Below, one piece after another: positions 46,001 to 56,518 of a stretch of DNA of 64,000 nucleotides. This stretch comes from Acytostelium subglobosum LB1 (taxonomy: Eukaryota; Evosea; Eumycetozoa; Acytosteliales; Acytosteliaceae). The first letter of the stretch is position 1; each line of letters starts with the position of its first letter. The stretch covers positions 259,001 to 323,000 of the forward strand of contig NW_012236500.1 in assembly GCF_000787575.1 (NCBI RefSeq), written 5' to 3'. A model generated the notes under the pieces. The model saw only the letters and a list, made by a program, of their open reading frames with translations. It was not told the origin of the DNA and searched no databases. The position numbers were made by a program, and so were the translations under genes.

Positions 46001-47565
46001 CATTCTATTGCCGCAAGATCATTGGCTTTGACAATATATCCAACAAGCGTGGAGTGTTCATCTGTGGCAAGTCACCAATGTGGTTGTTTGGCGAGAAGAA
46101 CTACCTGCGACGTCATCCCATGAACTTTAACGAGGGCGTCACCTCGTTCACACCCTTCCACAATGTCAACTGTGCACATGGCTTTGTCTACTTCACTGAG
46201 AAGGGTGTGTTCCGCATCAACCAGCTATCCAAACAGATGAACTACGAGAATGAGTGGGCCATCAGGAAGATTGCGCTGCGCATGACCTGCCACAAGATCT
46301 CCTTCCACCCCGAGTCCAAGTGCTACGTGCTCATCATCTCGTATCCCCAGGCGCCACAGACTGACGAAGACGAGGAGAAGGAGAAGGAGAAGGAGAAGTC
46401 TCGCAAGCCATTGGTGCTCGAGGAGAAGTTCCAGGTGAAGCTGCTGGACCCAGCACGCCAATGGACCATCGTCGACTCGTTCTCGATGAGTGAGAAGGAG
46501 ACGGTGCTCACGGCAAAGATCATCCAGCTCAAGTCGCAAGATGCCGATGGAATCAAGCTCAAGCCATTCCTGTGCGTTGGTACTGCGTATACGCTGGGCG
46601 AGGACACAGTCTGCAAGGGTCGCATCCTGATCTTTGAGATCGTATCGCATCGAGAGCTCCAGACCGAGGAGACCACAGCCAACGAGGATGGCGACGAAGA
46701 ACAGGCACCCAAGGAGAAGTTCCGTCTGAACCTGCTTCACGAGAAGGAGCAGAAGGGACCAGTCACAGCGCTGGCCGGTCTGTGTGGCATGCTGATCATG
46801 ACAATCGGACCCAAGATGATCGTCAACCACTTCAAGACGGGTGTGCTTACTGGTGTGGCCTTCTTTGATACACAGGTCTTTGTCATCAGCATAACAACCG
46901 TCAAGAACTACATATTGATCGCCGACATGTACAAGGGCGTCAGCTTCTTCCGTCTGAAAGAGGGCAAGACTCTGGTGCTGCTGGGCAAGGACTACGACCC
47001 ATCTTCCAGTGTGTTTGCAAGCGAGTTTGTAATCAATGACAAGGTGCTGTCAATCATCACCTCCGACCTGGACAAGAACCTCAATCTACTCTCGTTCGAC
47101 CCCACCGACAAGGGCTCGTTCGAGGGCAAGATGCTGCTGCATCGCTCGTCCTACCATATCGACGCCAGCACCTCCAAGTTTGTGCGCACACCCATCCGCA
47201 GCTCAGACAACACGACCAAGAACGACAAACACATGCTACTGTTTGGCACGCTGGATGGTGCCATCCACGCACTGGTACCAATGGAGTTCAACAAGTTCCA
47301 ATTCCTCCAACATCTGCAATCAAGACTCTACCTGCTGCCCCAGGTGGCCGGCCTCAACGCACGTGCACATCGTGCCAAGGACGTCCACGTCACCGTTCAC
47401 AACAAACAGACTCCGCTGCCATCCATTCTCAATGGCGACCTACTACACCAATACCATGCGCTATCCAGGGAGGACAAGAAGTTAGTTGCGCAGTCACTTG
47501 GAGTGACCCCCAACGAGATCGACAACCAACTCTCATTATTATCCAACTCCTACAACATGTTCTAA
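43049..47565 (+). CDS. cpsf1: CPSF160, cleavage and polyadenylation factor subunit 1
   Basis: Five exons: 43049-44163, 44238-44322, 44390-45188, 45259-45779 and 45850-47565; 1411 residues (human about 1440). Splicing the 85-nt exon 2 restores GELLIFHLASDGRNV and then SSICVLTSNLLFLGSRLGDSLLLQYTEK, the most conserved segment of the family; the unspliced frame runs into a stop. The protein consists of beta-propellers like DDB1, with N-terminal MMS1-type and C-terminal CPSF-A regions. The C-terminus (LLHQYHALSREDKKLVAQSLG and NEIDNQLSLLSN) is characteristic. It scaffolds the mRNA 3'-end processing complex and helps recognise AAUAAA. Low-complexity Asn/Asp/Glu inserts occur near residues 55, 200 and 500. 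Confidence 0.93.
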
Positions 47566-47719
47566 CTAGTCCTTATCCCATAAATAAACAAGCTTGGTAG
47601 TAAGTCCTGGACTACTGTTCGCGGACATCCATCCATCCCATACATTCATTAAATTATAGTTTTATTCGATCGATAGGTTATGTACATTATCTCATTCATT
47701 AGATTGATTGAATGATTGA

Positions 47720-48262
47720 TTAGAAGACGTCAGAGTCATTGGTATTCTTCTTGGCGAATAATGGGTTGTTGAGGTAGACTGGCACTTTGGGTCGGTCAGC
47801 AGACTGTGCAGCATGACGACTGGCAATCTTTACTAATGAATCCTTGGGGAAATAGACATTGGGACTACCTGGACATTGTGGACTGGATGTTCCAGTTGAC
47901 ACAGGACTGAACTGTCCAACATTATTGGCAATAAAATACTGCTTGTGAACTAACATATTTGTTCTCGTATAGATAGTTAACTTTAAAAATGAAGGAAGAT
48001 TGGTGTATTGTTGAGATTGAGATTGAGATCTGGAAGTGTTGTCTTATTGTTTTATCGGGGAATCCACCTAGTGCCATCCATCCATCCAAGTTGCCAGCAA
48101 TAAAGCATTGGTCCATTTGTCATTAGCTTGGATGAGTGTGGCAGGGAAGGATGGCTGAAAGGTACTCTTGGTCACATGATTCGCGCCAATGACCATGCTC
48201 ATACCCATATCAGGACACTGACGAGTGAGTGTGTTGTTGGTGTGATCCACAACAGTTTCCAT
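47720..48262 (-). CDS. Small hypothetical protein, exon structure unresolved
   Basis: Coding-like sequence lies on the minus strand in two places: 48068-48262 (METVVDHTNNTLTRQCPDM start) and 47720-47956 (frame ending KKNTNDSDVF). They are in different frames, with a third open frame between them. A possible join uses donor GTATGA at 48204 and acceptor TTAG ending at 47950. It gives about 96 residues but a 255-nt intron, long for this genome. The last exon (NNVGQFSPVSTGTSSPQC to PVYLNNPLFAKKN) has G/C-ending codons and looks genuine. I recognise no family. It might also be a gene broken by a frameshift in the GGATGGATGG repeat near 48085. Confidence is for a gene being here, not for its limits. 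Confidence 0.45.
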
Positions 48263-48533
48263 AACTACGAGAGTGAGTGTGTGAGCGTGTGAGTGGTGTC
48301 GATTACTTGTCCATCACCAACACAGCTCACACCACACATATATCTGAACATCAAGATATATGTTAATTGTCGGACAACTTATTACTTGTGAGTGTAATAG
48401 TGTCACAACGAGTTATGAGTGGATGGTGATCCGCGGGACAAGACAGTCTTGTAAAAGTATTTGAAGTTGACATGCCAACTGGTCCAGTGATGCAGTTGTT
48501 CATGTCCAAGATCACACTCCCTCCTTGGAAGGA

Positions 48534-49038
48534 TTATGTCTTTGATGTTGATGATGATGCAGTGTGAACACGAGGATCTCTGGACTTGCCAAGTGACTTT
48601 AGAGAGTTGAGATATCTCTTCATTGTAGAGTACTTATGTGCGCCCAACGTATACAATGCACCCCAACTATATATTCCACTCTCATGCAGATCATCAAATA
48701 TCAATCTAATAGCATAGTTGCCAACAGACTCACATCCAATAATACGAACGAATCGTCTACCTGCCACAACCTGACAAATATGTGATTGATTGATTAGCGA
48801 TGTTTGTTTGAATGAATGAACGAACGAACGAACAATCAATGATCCCATAACATACTTTCTTTTGAGATGGATGATGTCCTTGTACTTCGGCTGAGGGACT
48901 CTCGACACGAAGGTACTCTGCAGGCAATGAGTATTGTTTGCCATCATCAAAGAGTAGATTCAAACGTCTTCCCTTCTCCGCGACCTTGATCTCAGTCGGG
49001 CGAACACTTGACCTAAGTATACTACTAATCCTTAACAT
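48534..49038 (-). CDS. DUF971 / GBBH-like N-terminal domain protein
   Basis: Two exons, 48856-49038 and 48534-48770, phase 0; 139 residues. The core matches the small domain found at the N-terminus of gamma-butyrobetaine hydroxylase and as a stand-alone protein in bacteria and eukaryotes (DUF971). It shows PTEIKVAEKGRRLNLLFDDG, LPAEYLRVESPSAEVQGH, then VGNYAIRLIFDDLHESGIYSW after the splice. The N-terminus (MLRISSILRSSV) is short, basic and amphipathic, suggesting mitochondrial import. The stand-alone form binds iron or zinc in related proteins and has been linked to Fe-S protein maturation; that is family knowledge, not seen here. The start at 49038 is preferred over more distal in-frame codons because the segment upstream is His/Tyr-rich and non-conserved. 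Confidence 0.87.
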
Positions 49039-49636
49039 TATGATGACGATAATATATAAATGTTGATAATGATGATGATGATATTTGTGGACTGAGCCAG
49101 AATAAGGGTTGAGAAGAAAAACACAATGTCGGTCAAAGATCCAGAATGAATGCTCGAAGTTCATCTTGATGGGTTTGATGTTTTTTTTGAAGGTTCCAAA
49201 CTGCAAAACTTACAACTTGTTCAAAAAACATGAAAGATTAATTAACATTTTAAAATTAATTTGATAATAATAACCCCCAATCTATGTTTTAAAAACTATA
49301 AATAACAAAAACTAACCAGATATAAATTAATTAATTTGACGAGAGTGATTTGTTGGGGGGGTTTGGAGCATGAACGCAAACAACATTCACCCCCCTCCCA
49401 CCAGCTCTTGTATCACATCACCAGACCGCCAACAAAGTGAATATGGTTAAACTGTTCTTTTGGTTGTGGTAGTGTTTGTTGGTTTGTGGTCGTGGTGGTA
49501 GGGTAGTTATCAACATTATTACATCTCACATCCTCCCCTTCTAATTCATTCATACACATACATTACACACACACACACATACTCAATCAATCACACACAC
49601 ACAGACACACACACATTCAATCAAATATTAATTAAA

Positions 49637-49667
<31 letters not shown>

Positions 49668-50300
49668 TCAAGTATACAGATACAATCACTCTATTACACA
49701 CACAATACGCAATAACCACACGCATACACACCATCACAAATTCGATCAATCAATCATCACATCACACTCACTCACTCAATCACTTAACCTCAGCATTCAA
49801 TCAAACAATCAATCAATCAACAAAATAATATTACCCCAACAACAACATCAGCATCTGCTTAATTAATTAACCCCAATAATTGGACAACATCAGAGCAGCA
49901 TCGTTACATCCAGCCAGCCACAGTCCATTCATTTATTCATTCATTTCATTCATTCATTCATTACCCCAATATCATCACCATCACCATCACAATCACAATC
50001 ACACACATTCCAACGAAGCAACCAACCATCATCATTATCAACAACAACAACAACAAACAACAAGCGTACCCAACACTGCTGCAGTACTTGTGAATAATTA
50101 ATTTTCTCCCTCTAGTACGTACACTTACTTACTTTATAGATATATGTATATAATATATAGTTATTAATTCAATCAATCTTTATTAAATAATTAATTAATT
50201 ATCCAGACATTAATTAATTAATATTCACAAAATCGCGATCAATCGATCATTCGATTTATTTCTCCATTCCAAACAAATTTAAAACAAGAAGAAAGAAGAC
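49039..50300. other. Intergenic region upstream of the Wariai homologue
   Basis: 1.26 kb, extremely repetitive: CACACA near 49567-49615, ATT trinucleotides at 49630-49665, ATTCATTC near 49925-49962 and AACAAC runs at 50040-50060. A long AT-rich leader precedes the start at 50301. A plus-strand ORF at 49880-50101 is His/Gln/Ser simple sequence, and I do not call it. Confidence 0.5.
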
Positions 50301-50738
50301 ATGTCTCAGCGAGTGGCACCTGCACACTTTGCTACAAACCCAGCAGGGGCAGCAGCTTCAATACCCTTTGGATATCCAATGCAGGGTCATCATCAAACAT
50401 ATGCCCATCATCATCATCATTATGGACATCTGACAGAAAGAGTACCACATCATCATAATCCTCATAATTACATTGGTCATCATCATGGAAATTATAATCC
50501 AAGTTCATCAACATCATCTTCATCATCAACATCAACATCATCATCTCCACTTTACAACACCAACACATCACCATACCATAATATACATTCACCACCAACA
50601 ACTCAATCACAACAACAGCAACAACAACAGAGAGAACAACAGAGCAAAGTAATCGATTATTATTCTGCCAAACAGAAACAACAACAACAAATCCAACAGC
50701 ATCAACAACAACTTTATCAACAACAACTACTCCATCAC

Positions 50739-50798
<60 letters not shown>

Positions 50799-52655
50799 CT
50801 TAATACATCCACCACCAACAACAACAACAACAACAATAGCAACAATATATTACAGGAAACTTTATCAAGTATGATTGGAGAATATGATGATGAAGATTCA
50901 TTGAAGAAGAAGAGGAAGAGGACATCACCTGATCAGCTAAAGATTTTGGAGAAGATATTCATTGCTCATCAACATCCAAGCCTTAATCTAAGGAATCAGT
51001 TGGCGATCGAGCTAGGCATGACACCACGCTCCGTTCAGATTTGGTTCCAGAACCGTCGAGCCAAGGCTCGTAACATGGAGTTCAAGCCAATCCTCACTGG
51101 AACATCCACCGAGGAGCTCTACGACGCTCTGCAAGGTGCCTACTTGCCATCAAAGCAACAGCAGTTGCCAACACAACAACAGCAACAGCAGCCTCAACAA
51201 CAACAACAACAGCAAGTCCCGACTTTGCAATTCCAAAAGTCGTCCCCCAAGATCGTCGTGGCAGACAAGTCACCATCAGTGGCCTCAATTTGGAATCGCA
51301 TTCTTCTTCATCCAGGCAATGCTGAGGGCTTGTTAAGGTACAACCCGGACGATCCCAACTCGATCGACGTCAACACTAGGGACACGAGAGGCCTATCACT
51401 GCTGTTCACAGCAGCTGTACTGGGCTACGAGTTCCAGGTGCGACGATTGGTCGACAGTGGCGCCAATCCAAACATCCGCGACAACCAAGGTAACACACCC
51501 ATCCTGGCGGCGTCGTTGCTGGGCAACCTACACATTGTCGAGTATCTCTTGCAACATGGTGCCGACCCCAACTTGGAGAACGACGATGGTGTCAGCCCAT
51601 TGTACGCTTCCTGCAAGAGTGGCCACATCAACATCGTGCGCTGTCTTTTGGAGAACCACGCCGAAGTTTCCACTCGTCTACAAACGTCGGGCGAGACCCC
51701 ACTGCACATCGCCGCACTCAAGGGCTACGACCGTATCTGCCAGCTTCTTCTGGAGAACGAGGCCAAGTCCCACGTGTTTGACTCGGCCAACTACACGCCT
51801 CTTCATCACGCGGCCATCATGGGTCACATGCCCATTGTAAAACTACTCCTACGATATGGCGCAGAGCTCGAGGCTACTGATCGCGACGGACACACGCCAC
51901 TTCACACCGCGTCGCTCATGGGCAACGACCTTATCGTTTCCTATCTATTGGAGCGCGGTGCCAACGCCAACAAGCAGGACCACGACGGTCTCTCGCCCAT
52001 TCACTATGCCATCAGAGATGGAAGAATGGAGACTGTAAAAATATTGATCAAGAACAAGGCGTCATTGGATATCAAGGTAAGAGATTGAGTCATACACTCG
52101 ATCAGTTCAAGCATACTAACATTGATCAAACAATCAATCTAGACGGACTGTAAACAAAACTCACTCCATCTCTCTGTGCAATGGGGAACGGTGATGATGG
52201 GCCAGCTCGTGTTTGACAACTACAATGGCGACATTGATGATTGCGACGAGCAAGGCTTCACACCATTGTACATTGCTGCCAAGGCTGGCAAGATCAACTT
52301 TGTAAGATATCTCATTGGAAAGGGTGCATCAGTCAAGATTGCATTGGAGATTGCCGAGCGCAACAACAATGGCAACAACAATGGTAATGATAAGGAGATT
52401 GTTGAGATACTGCGTAAGAATGCAGGACTCAGTCCACAGATCTCACCTGACGACGAGTCCAAGCCAGTCACGGCCACCACAACCACCACTGAGAAGAAGA
52501 TCAACATTGGCAATTCACACTCTGTCCATGATCTCTTGGACAACAACAATAATGGCTCCAATCATGTCAGTTCAGATGACTATCCACTCAGGATCATCAG
52601 TCATTCGTTCAGCTATCAGAACAGAATGTCTTCCAATCATCACCATGACGATTAA
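50301..52655 (+). CDS. warA: Homeobox-ankyrin protein, Wariai homologue
   Basis: Two exons, 50301-52076 and 52143-52655, phase 0; 762 residues. The N-terminus is His/Gln/Asn/Ser-rich with long poly-Gln. The homeodomain is at about 202-260 (KKRKRTSPDQLKILEKIF then SVQIWFQNRRAKARN, the recognition helix with the invariant WFQNR). After a Gln-rich linker come eight or nine ankyrin repeats (GNTPILAASLLGNLHIVEYL, TPLHIAALKGYDRICQLL, TPLHTASLMGNDLIVSYL), the last completed in exon 2 (GFTPLYIAAKAGKINFVRYL). The homeobox plus ankyrin architecture is that of D. discoideum Wariai, which controls the size of the prestalk O region in the slug. The protein presumably acts in the nucleus as a DNA-binding regulator. 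Confidence 0.94.
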
Positions 52656-53055
52656 GCTTACCCTCCAACCTACCTACCCACTCACAGCACACTACTACCT
52701 CTACTACTATGCACTAATGCAGAATAATAAATGCATTCAATTTGTCCAATTATGTTACCCTCTCGATGTTATAACATTATCTCCTCTTTACTTAAAACCC
52801 AATAGTATGAGTGATTGGAAAGCCAGGATGGTTGTAGTTTTCAAGGTCGAAATAGTTCGTCTTTTCGGGAATTGGGGTGGGGTGATGAGGTGTGGTCTCG
52901 CTTGGGAATCCAAGACTGATTGTTGTGTGTTCAAGTTCTGAAATAACTTTTTGATCGATCCAATCCAACTCCAAATTTTATCAATATAACTTTTAAAGAT
53001 AGATAATATATATAGAGAACAAGGAAGAGAGAGAGAGAGAGAGATAATAATAATA
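52656..53055. other. Intergenic region
   Basis: 400 bp. A GAGAGAGA run at 53028-53042 precedes the next start codon. The open minus-strand frames here have no support. Confidence 0.4.
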
Positions 53056-53822
53056 ATGAGAGTATTTAAAATCCAAGATCTAGGTGGATTGTGTTCAAAG
53101 TCCAAATTTGATAAAGAGTACCCAGTTGAGATTAGACATTATATTGGTCAAGATGAATATGAATCAATTGTAGATCAATTCAATACTATGTGGCCTAATC
53201 AAAAGGTGATATTATGTTGGATAATAACATCATTCTCAGCTCTATTCTTTGGTACGTTGATCACTTTGGTAATGGTACTCTTTATAAATATGTGGTGGAT
53301 ATCTATGGCTGGTCTATGGATTGTAATAACAATAGGTGGATTTATACAAATACATCGTGAATCATCTGATGTATGTACTTTTTATGATCAATCATCCTTT
53401 CTCTTATTTACTAATTCACCTTCTTTAATTTAATATTATAAATATATATAGTCAAGGAGAAGAATGGAAGAAAGAGCAAAAGAGTTTACATGGAAATACA
53501 GATCAAGAAATATTCGGTTTATTTATACTTCACCGTCATTATTGGAATTCAAAACAAAGGTATGTTTAAACAAAATATTAATAATAATGATATTAATAAT
53601 ATTCCATTATAGATAAATATATTCTGCCCTGAGCATCCAAGGATTGTTAAAAAAGAACATCATCATCATCAACATCAAAATCAACTTCCACTACAACAAC
53701 AACAACAACAACAACAACAACCTCATCAAATAATAGACATAGAACCAACAATAATTATTGATATTCCAAGTAGTAGTTGTGAGATGACAACACTTCTAAA
53801 TGAGGAAGAAGAAGACGAATAA
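53056..53822 (+). CDS. CHIC/Erf4-family-like membrane protein
   Basis: Three exons, 53056-53370, 53452-53559 and 53613-53822, all phase 0; 210 residues. The N-terminal segment (KFDKEYPVEIRHYIGQDEYESIVDQFN) resembles CHIC and Erf4/Golga7 proteins, which have an F-D-x-E-F/Y-P motif followed by an E-F/Y-helix. Two hydrophobic helices follow (WIITSFSALFFGTLITLVMVLF and WWISMAGLWIVITIGGF). Exon 2 starts with SRRRMEERAKEFTW, similar to the basic helix after the hydrophobic part in CHIC2. The C-terminus is His/Gln-rich and acidic. CHIC and Erf4 relatives act as partners of DHHC palmitoyl-transferases or as ubiquitin-ligase inhibitors. Assignment is by pattern and is moderately sure. True CHIC proteins are Cys-rich in the hydrophobic region; here most of those cysteines are missing. 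Confidence 0.65.
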
Positions 53823-53902
53823 ATGAATATGTGTATTTTAAGAATGTAGTTGATTTATTTATTGTGAGATGAGACCGCGTGTTCCAGTTCAAATTGATCA
53901 TT

Positions 53903-56212
53903 TTAGAATCTTCTCCTGATGGATAGTTCGTTCTCCAATTCCTCAATCTCCCTCAGATTCTCCTGGAGTATGTTGGATCCCTTGTCCAACCATTGCAGTG
54001 CATTCAAATGATCATTGAGAATCTTTACAATTTGTTGTTTCTGATTGTTGGTAATTATGTTGAGTTAGTAAATATGGTCTGTGTTATTTGGCGACTTGTC
54101 CAACAACATACCTGGTCTTTGGGCTCATTGGATTGGTTCTGATTAATCTTATTAACGATGGTTTGAAGTTTGTTATCAATTCCAGCAATGTCCTCATCAA
54201 TCTTCTTGGTGGAATAGTATCTAAATATGATTGATTGATTGATTAGCATGTGTGTTGGAATGATTGAATGATCGAATGATCGATAATACATACATTCTCT
54301 CTCTTTCAATGTCGGATGATGATTCGTTCTCTCTTGGATTGGACTTGATCTTGTCGTCCAGTGCGTTCAACGACTTTTCCAACAACAATTGTTGATCATT
54401 GATAATACTGATCACTTGTTCCAGTGTCTTTTGTTGTGCATTGACTGATTGTACTGTTTCCATCAGTGTATTCAACTATTGTGTGATTGATTGAGTGATT
54501 GGAGTGAGTAAATGATTGAGTTATTGAGTGATTGAGTGATTGACATCACATACCTTTTGTGAGTTCTCCATGATTGATGTGTCCCATTGATAGATCTGTT
54601 TGGCTTGATGATAGAACTCGCGTGTCTGTGTCTCGATCTCTGAGCTCCACTCATTGAAGAGTTGCTCCAGAACCTTGCTCTCGTTGATTTCAATGACCTC
54701 TTCGGGCTTGGACAACATCGATGTTGTCAATGGCGAGGTTGTCGTGGCAGTGGCTGGTGTAGTAGTGGCGGGGGCAGTTGTCGCGGGTGTTGAGGTTGAG
54801 GTGGCTGTGGTTGTTGGCGTAATGAGTGAGGTTGATGTTTGTCCTGGCTTGTCGGCTCCAAAGAGTCCACCGGTCGTGCCCAACAGGCTTGATGTAATTG
54901 TGGCTGATGTAGACGCGGGTGCGGCAGTTGATGCCAGCGACAGACCTGTTCCGGCGCCTGGTCCAAACAGGCCTCCTCCGCCGAGGGCTGAAGTTGTTGA
55001 TGCGGGTGTTGTGAGCGACGTCAAAGAAGAGCCTGTGCCAAAGAGGCCACCGGATGTTGTAGAAGGGGCTGTTGTAGCTGGTGCAGCAGTTGCAGTCGAA
55101 GGTGTTGTTGCTGATGTGAGTGAGGCGCCTGTGTTGCCAAACAGTCCACCTCCACCAAGAAGACTCGATGTAGCTGGTGCTGTGGTTGAAGAGGCGTCGG
55201 CGGTGGTGCCTCCCAGGAGTGAGGTGGTAGGGGTTGTTGATGGCGCCGATATGTTCGAAGTCAATGACGATCCTGTGCCAAAAAGGCCGCCGCCGACAAG
55301 CGAGAGACCTGAAGCTGGAGCTGTCGTTGATGTTGTTGATGCCGCTGTGTTACCAAACAGACCACCAGTTGGCAGACCTCCACCAAGTGATATTGGGGGT
55401 GTAGTTGAAGTTGTCGCAGCTGATGTGTTCGATGCCAAAGATAGACCTCCCGTGCCTGCTCCCAAGCCTGATCCCAAGCCTGAGCCCAAACCAGAGCCCA
55501 AGCTAGATGTGCCAGCACCACCAAATAGGCCACCACTTGTTGTTGATGTTGATGCTGCGGCTGATCCCAAGGCGTTCAGTCCATTGCCTCCAAAGAGGCT
55601 TGAGGATGGTGTTGTGCTGGGTAGTGACAATGAGGTACCTGTTGTTGATGTGCCTGTTGCACCTGTGCCTCCAAACAGACTTGATGCAGACGTTCCGCCT
55701 GTTTGTGCACCAAACAAGCCAGCTCCTGGTGTTGTTGTAGCTGTTGTTGTCAAAGGAGCAGTCGATGAACCAGTGTTAAACAAGCCTGTTGTAGCTGGTG
55801 CAGCTGTAGTCGTCGACATTCCACCAAACAAGCCAGTACCTGCACCAGCACCAGAGCTCGCGCTAGTCAATGCGCCCAATCCACTACCACCACCAGCACC
55901 GAGGCCAGCTCCACCAAAGAGACTACTTGCTGATGTCAACGATGTACTTTGTGGTGGTGTTGTTGTTGTGTTGGCGCCAAACAATGCGAGTGTAGAAGGT
56001 GCTGTATTCGAAACTGCACCGGCACCTCCTGCACCTGCACCACCAGCAGAAGCACCAAACAATGTCAATGCACTACTTGTACCTGCACCTGCGCCTGTAT
56101 TACCAAACAACGAGTTGCCACCAAACAAACCAGTCGATGGAGTAGCAGTCGCAGTTGTCGTCGAACCAAACAAAGATGAAGAATTATTCGAAGGGCCTGT
56201 TCCAAACATCAT
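53903..56212 (-). CDS. nup62: Nucleoporin Nup62/Nsp1
   Basis: Four exons: 54554-56212, 54294-54475, 54112-54220 and 53903-54040; 695 residues. The first 490 residues are an FG-repeat domain (GLFGxx, SLFGx) of Thr/Ser/Ala/Gly spacers. The C-terminus is the Nsp1_C coiled coil: IETQTREFYHQAKQIYQWD, then QSVNAQQKTLEQVISIINDQQLLLEKSL, then heptad-like stretches ending ELENELSIRRRF. Nup62 is in the central channel complex with Nup54 and Nup58, where FG repeats bind transport receptors. The exon 2/3 join uses a split codon and is supported by frame and heptad continuity. The whole FG part is one exon. The gene is divergent to tpr with 306 bp between start codons. Confidence 0.93.
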
Positions 56213-56518
56213 ATAATTATATTATTATACTGGGTATGAATATGTACGTATGTATATGTATGTATGTATGTATGTATGTATATGTATGATGATTGATTGA
56301 GTTGAAGGATGAATTATCCTCAAGCATGCACAACCCTCGCGATGACCACGCACTGCAGACTTGGCACTTTTTTGAAGTTTGAACATCAAATTTGGTTTGA
56401 GGCGCCACTCGATCAATCATTCATTCGCTTTCATCTTATTACATAAACATACATATAGTAGTTAGTTGTATTAGTTGTTGTATATGTATATGTATTTATA
56501 TATAGATATAGATAGATA
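56213..56518. promoter_or_regulatory. Divergent promoter region of nup62 and tpr
   Basis: 306 bp separate the two start codons. It contains GTATGTATGTATG runs at 56246-56287, GCGCCACTCG near 56402 and a (TATA)-rich stretch near 56478-56517 next to tpr. Both UTRs and core promoters must fit here. Confidence 0.6.

Noticed and set aside
46225-46830. 201-aa minus-strand ORF within cpsf1
   Set aside because: Mirror of a G/C-ending coding region, with Leu/Val-rich sequence and no motif.
49880-50101. 73-aa His/Gln/Ser ORF upstream of warA
   Set aside because: It is translated microsatellite (ATTC, CATCAC, CAACAA) and probably part of the leader of the next gene.
54654-56216. 520-aa plus-strand ORF, Val/Pro/Ala-rich
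   Set aside because: It is the antisense of the Nup62 FG domain. The repetitive Thr/Ala/Gly codons leave the opposite frame open. No start context, splice sites or domain support it.
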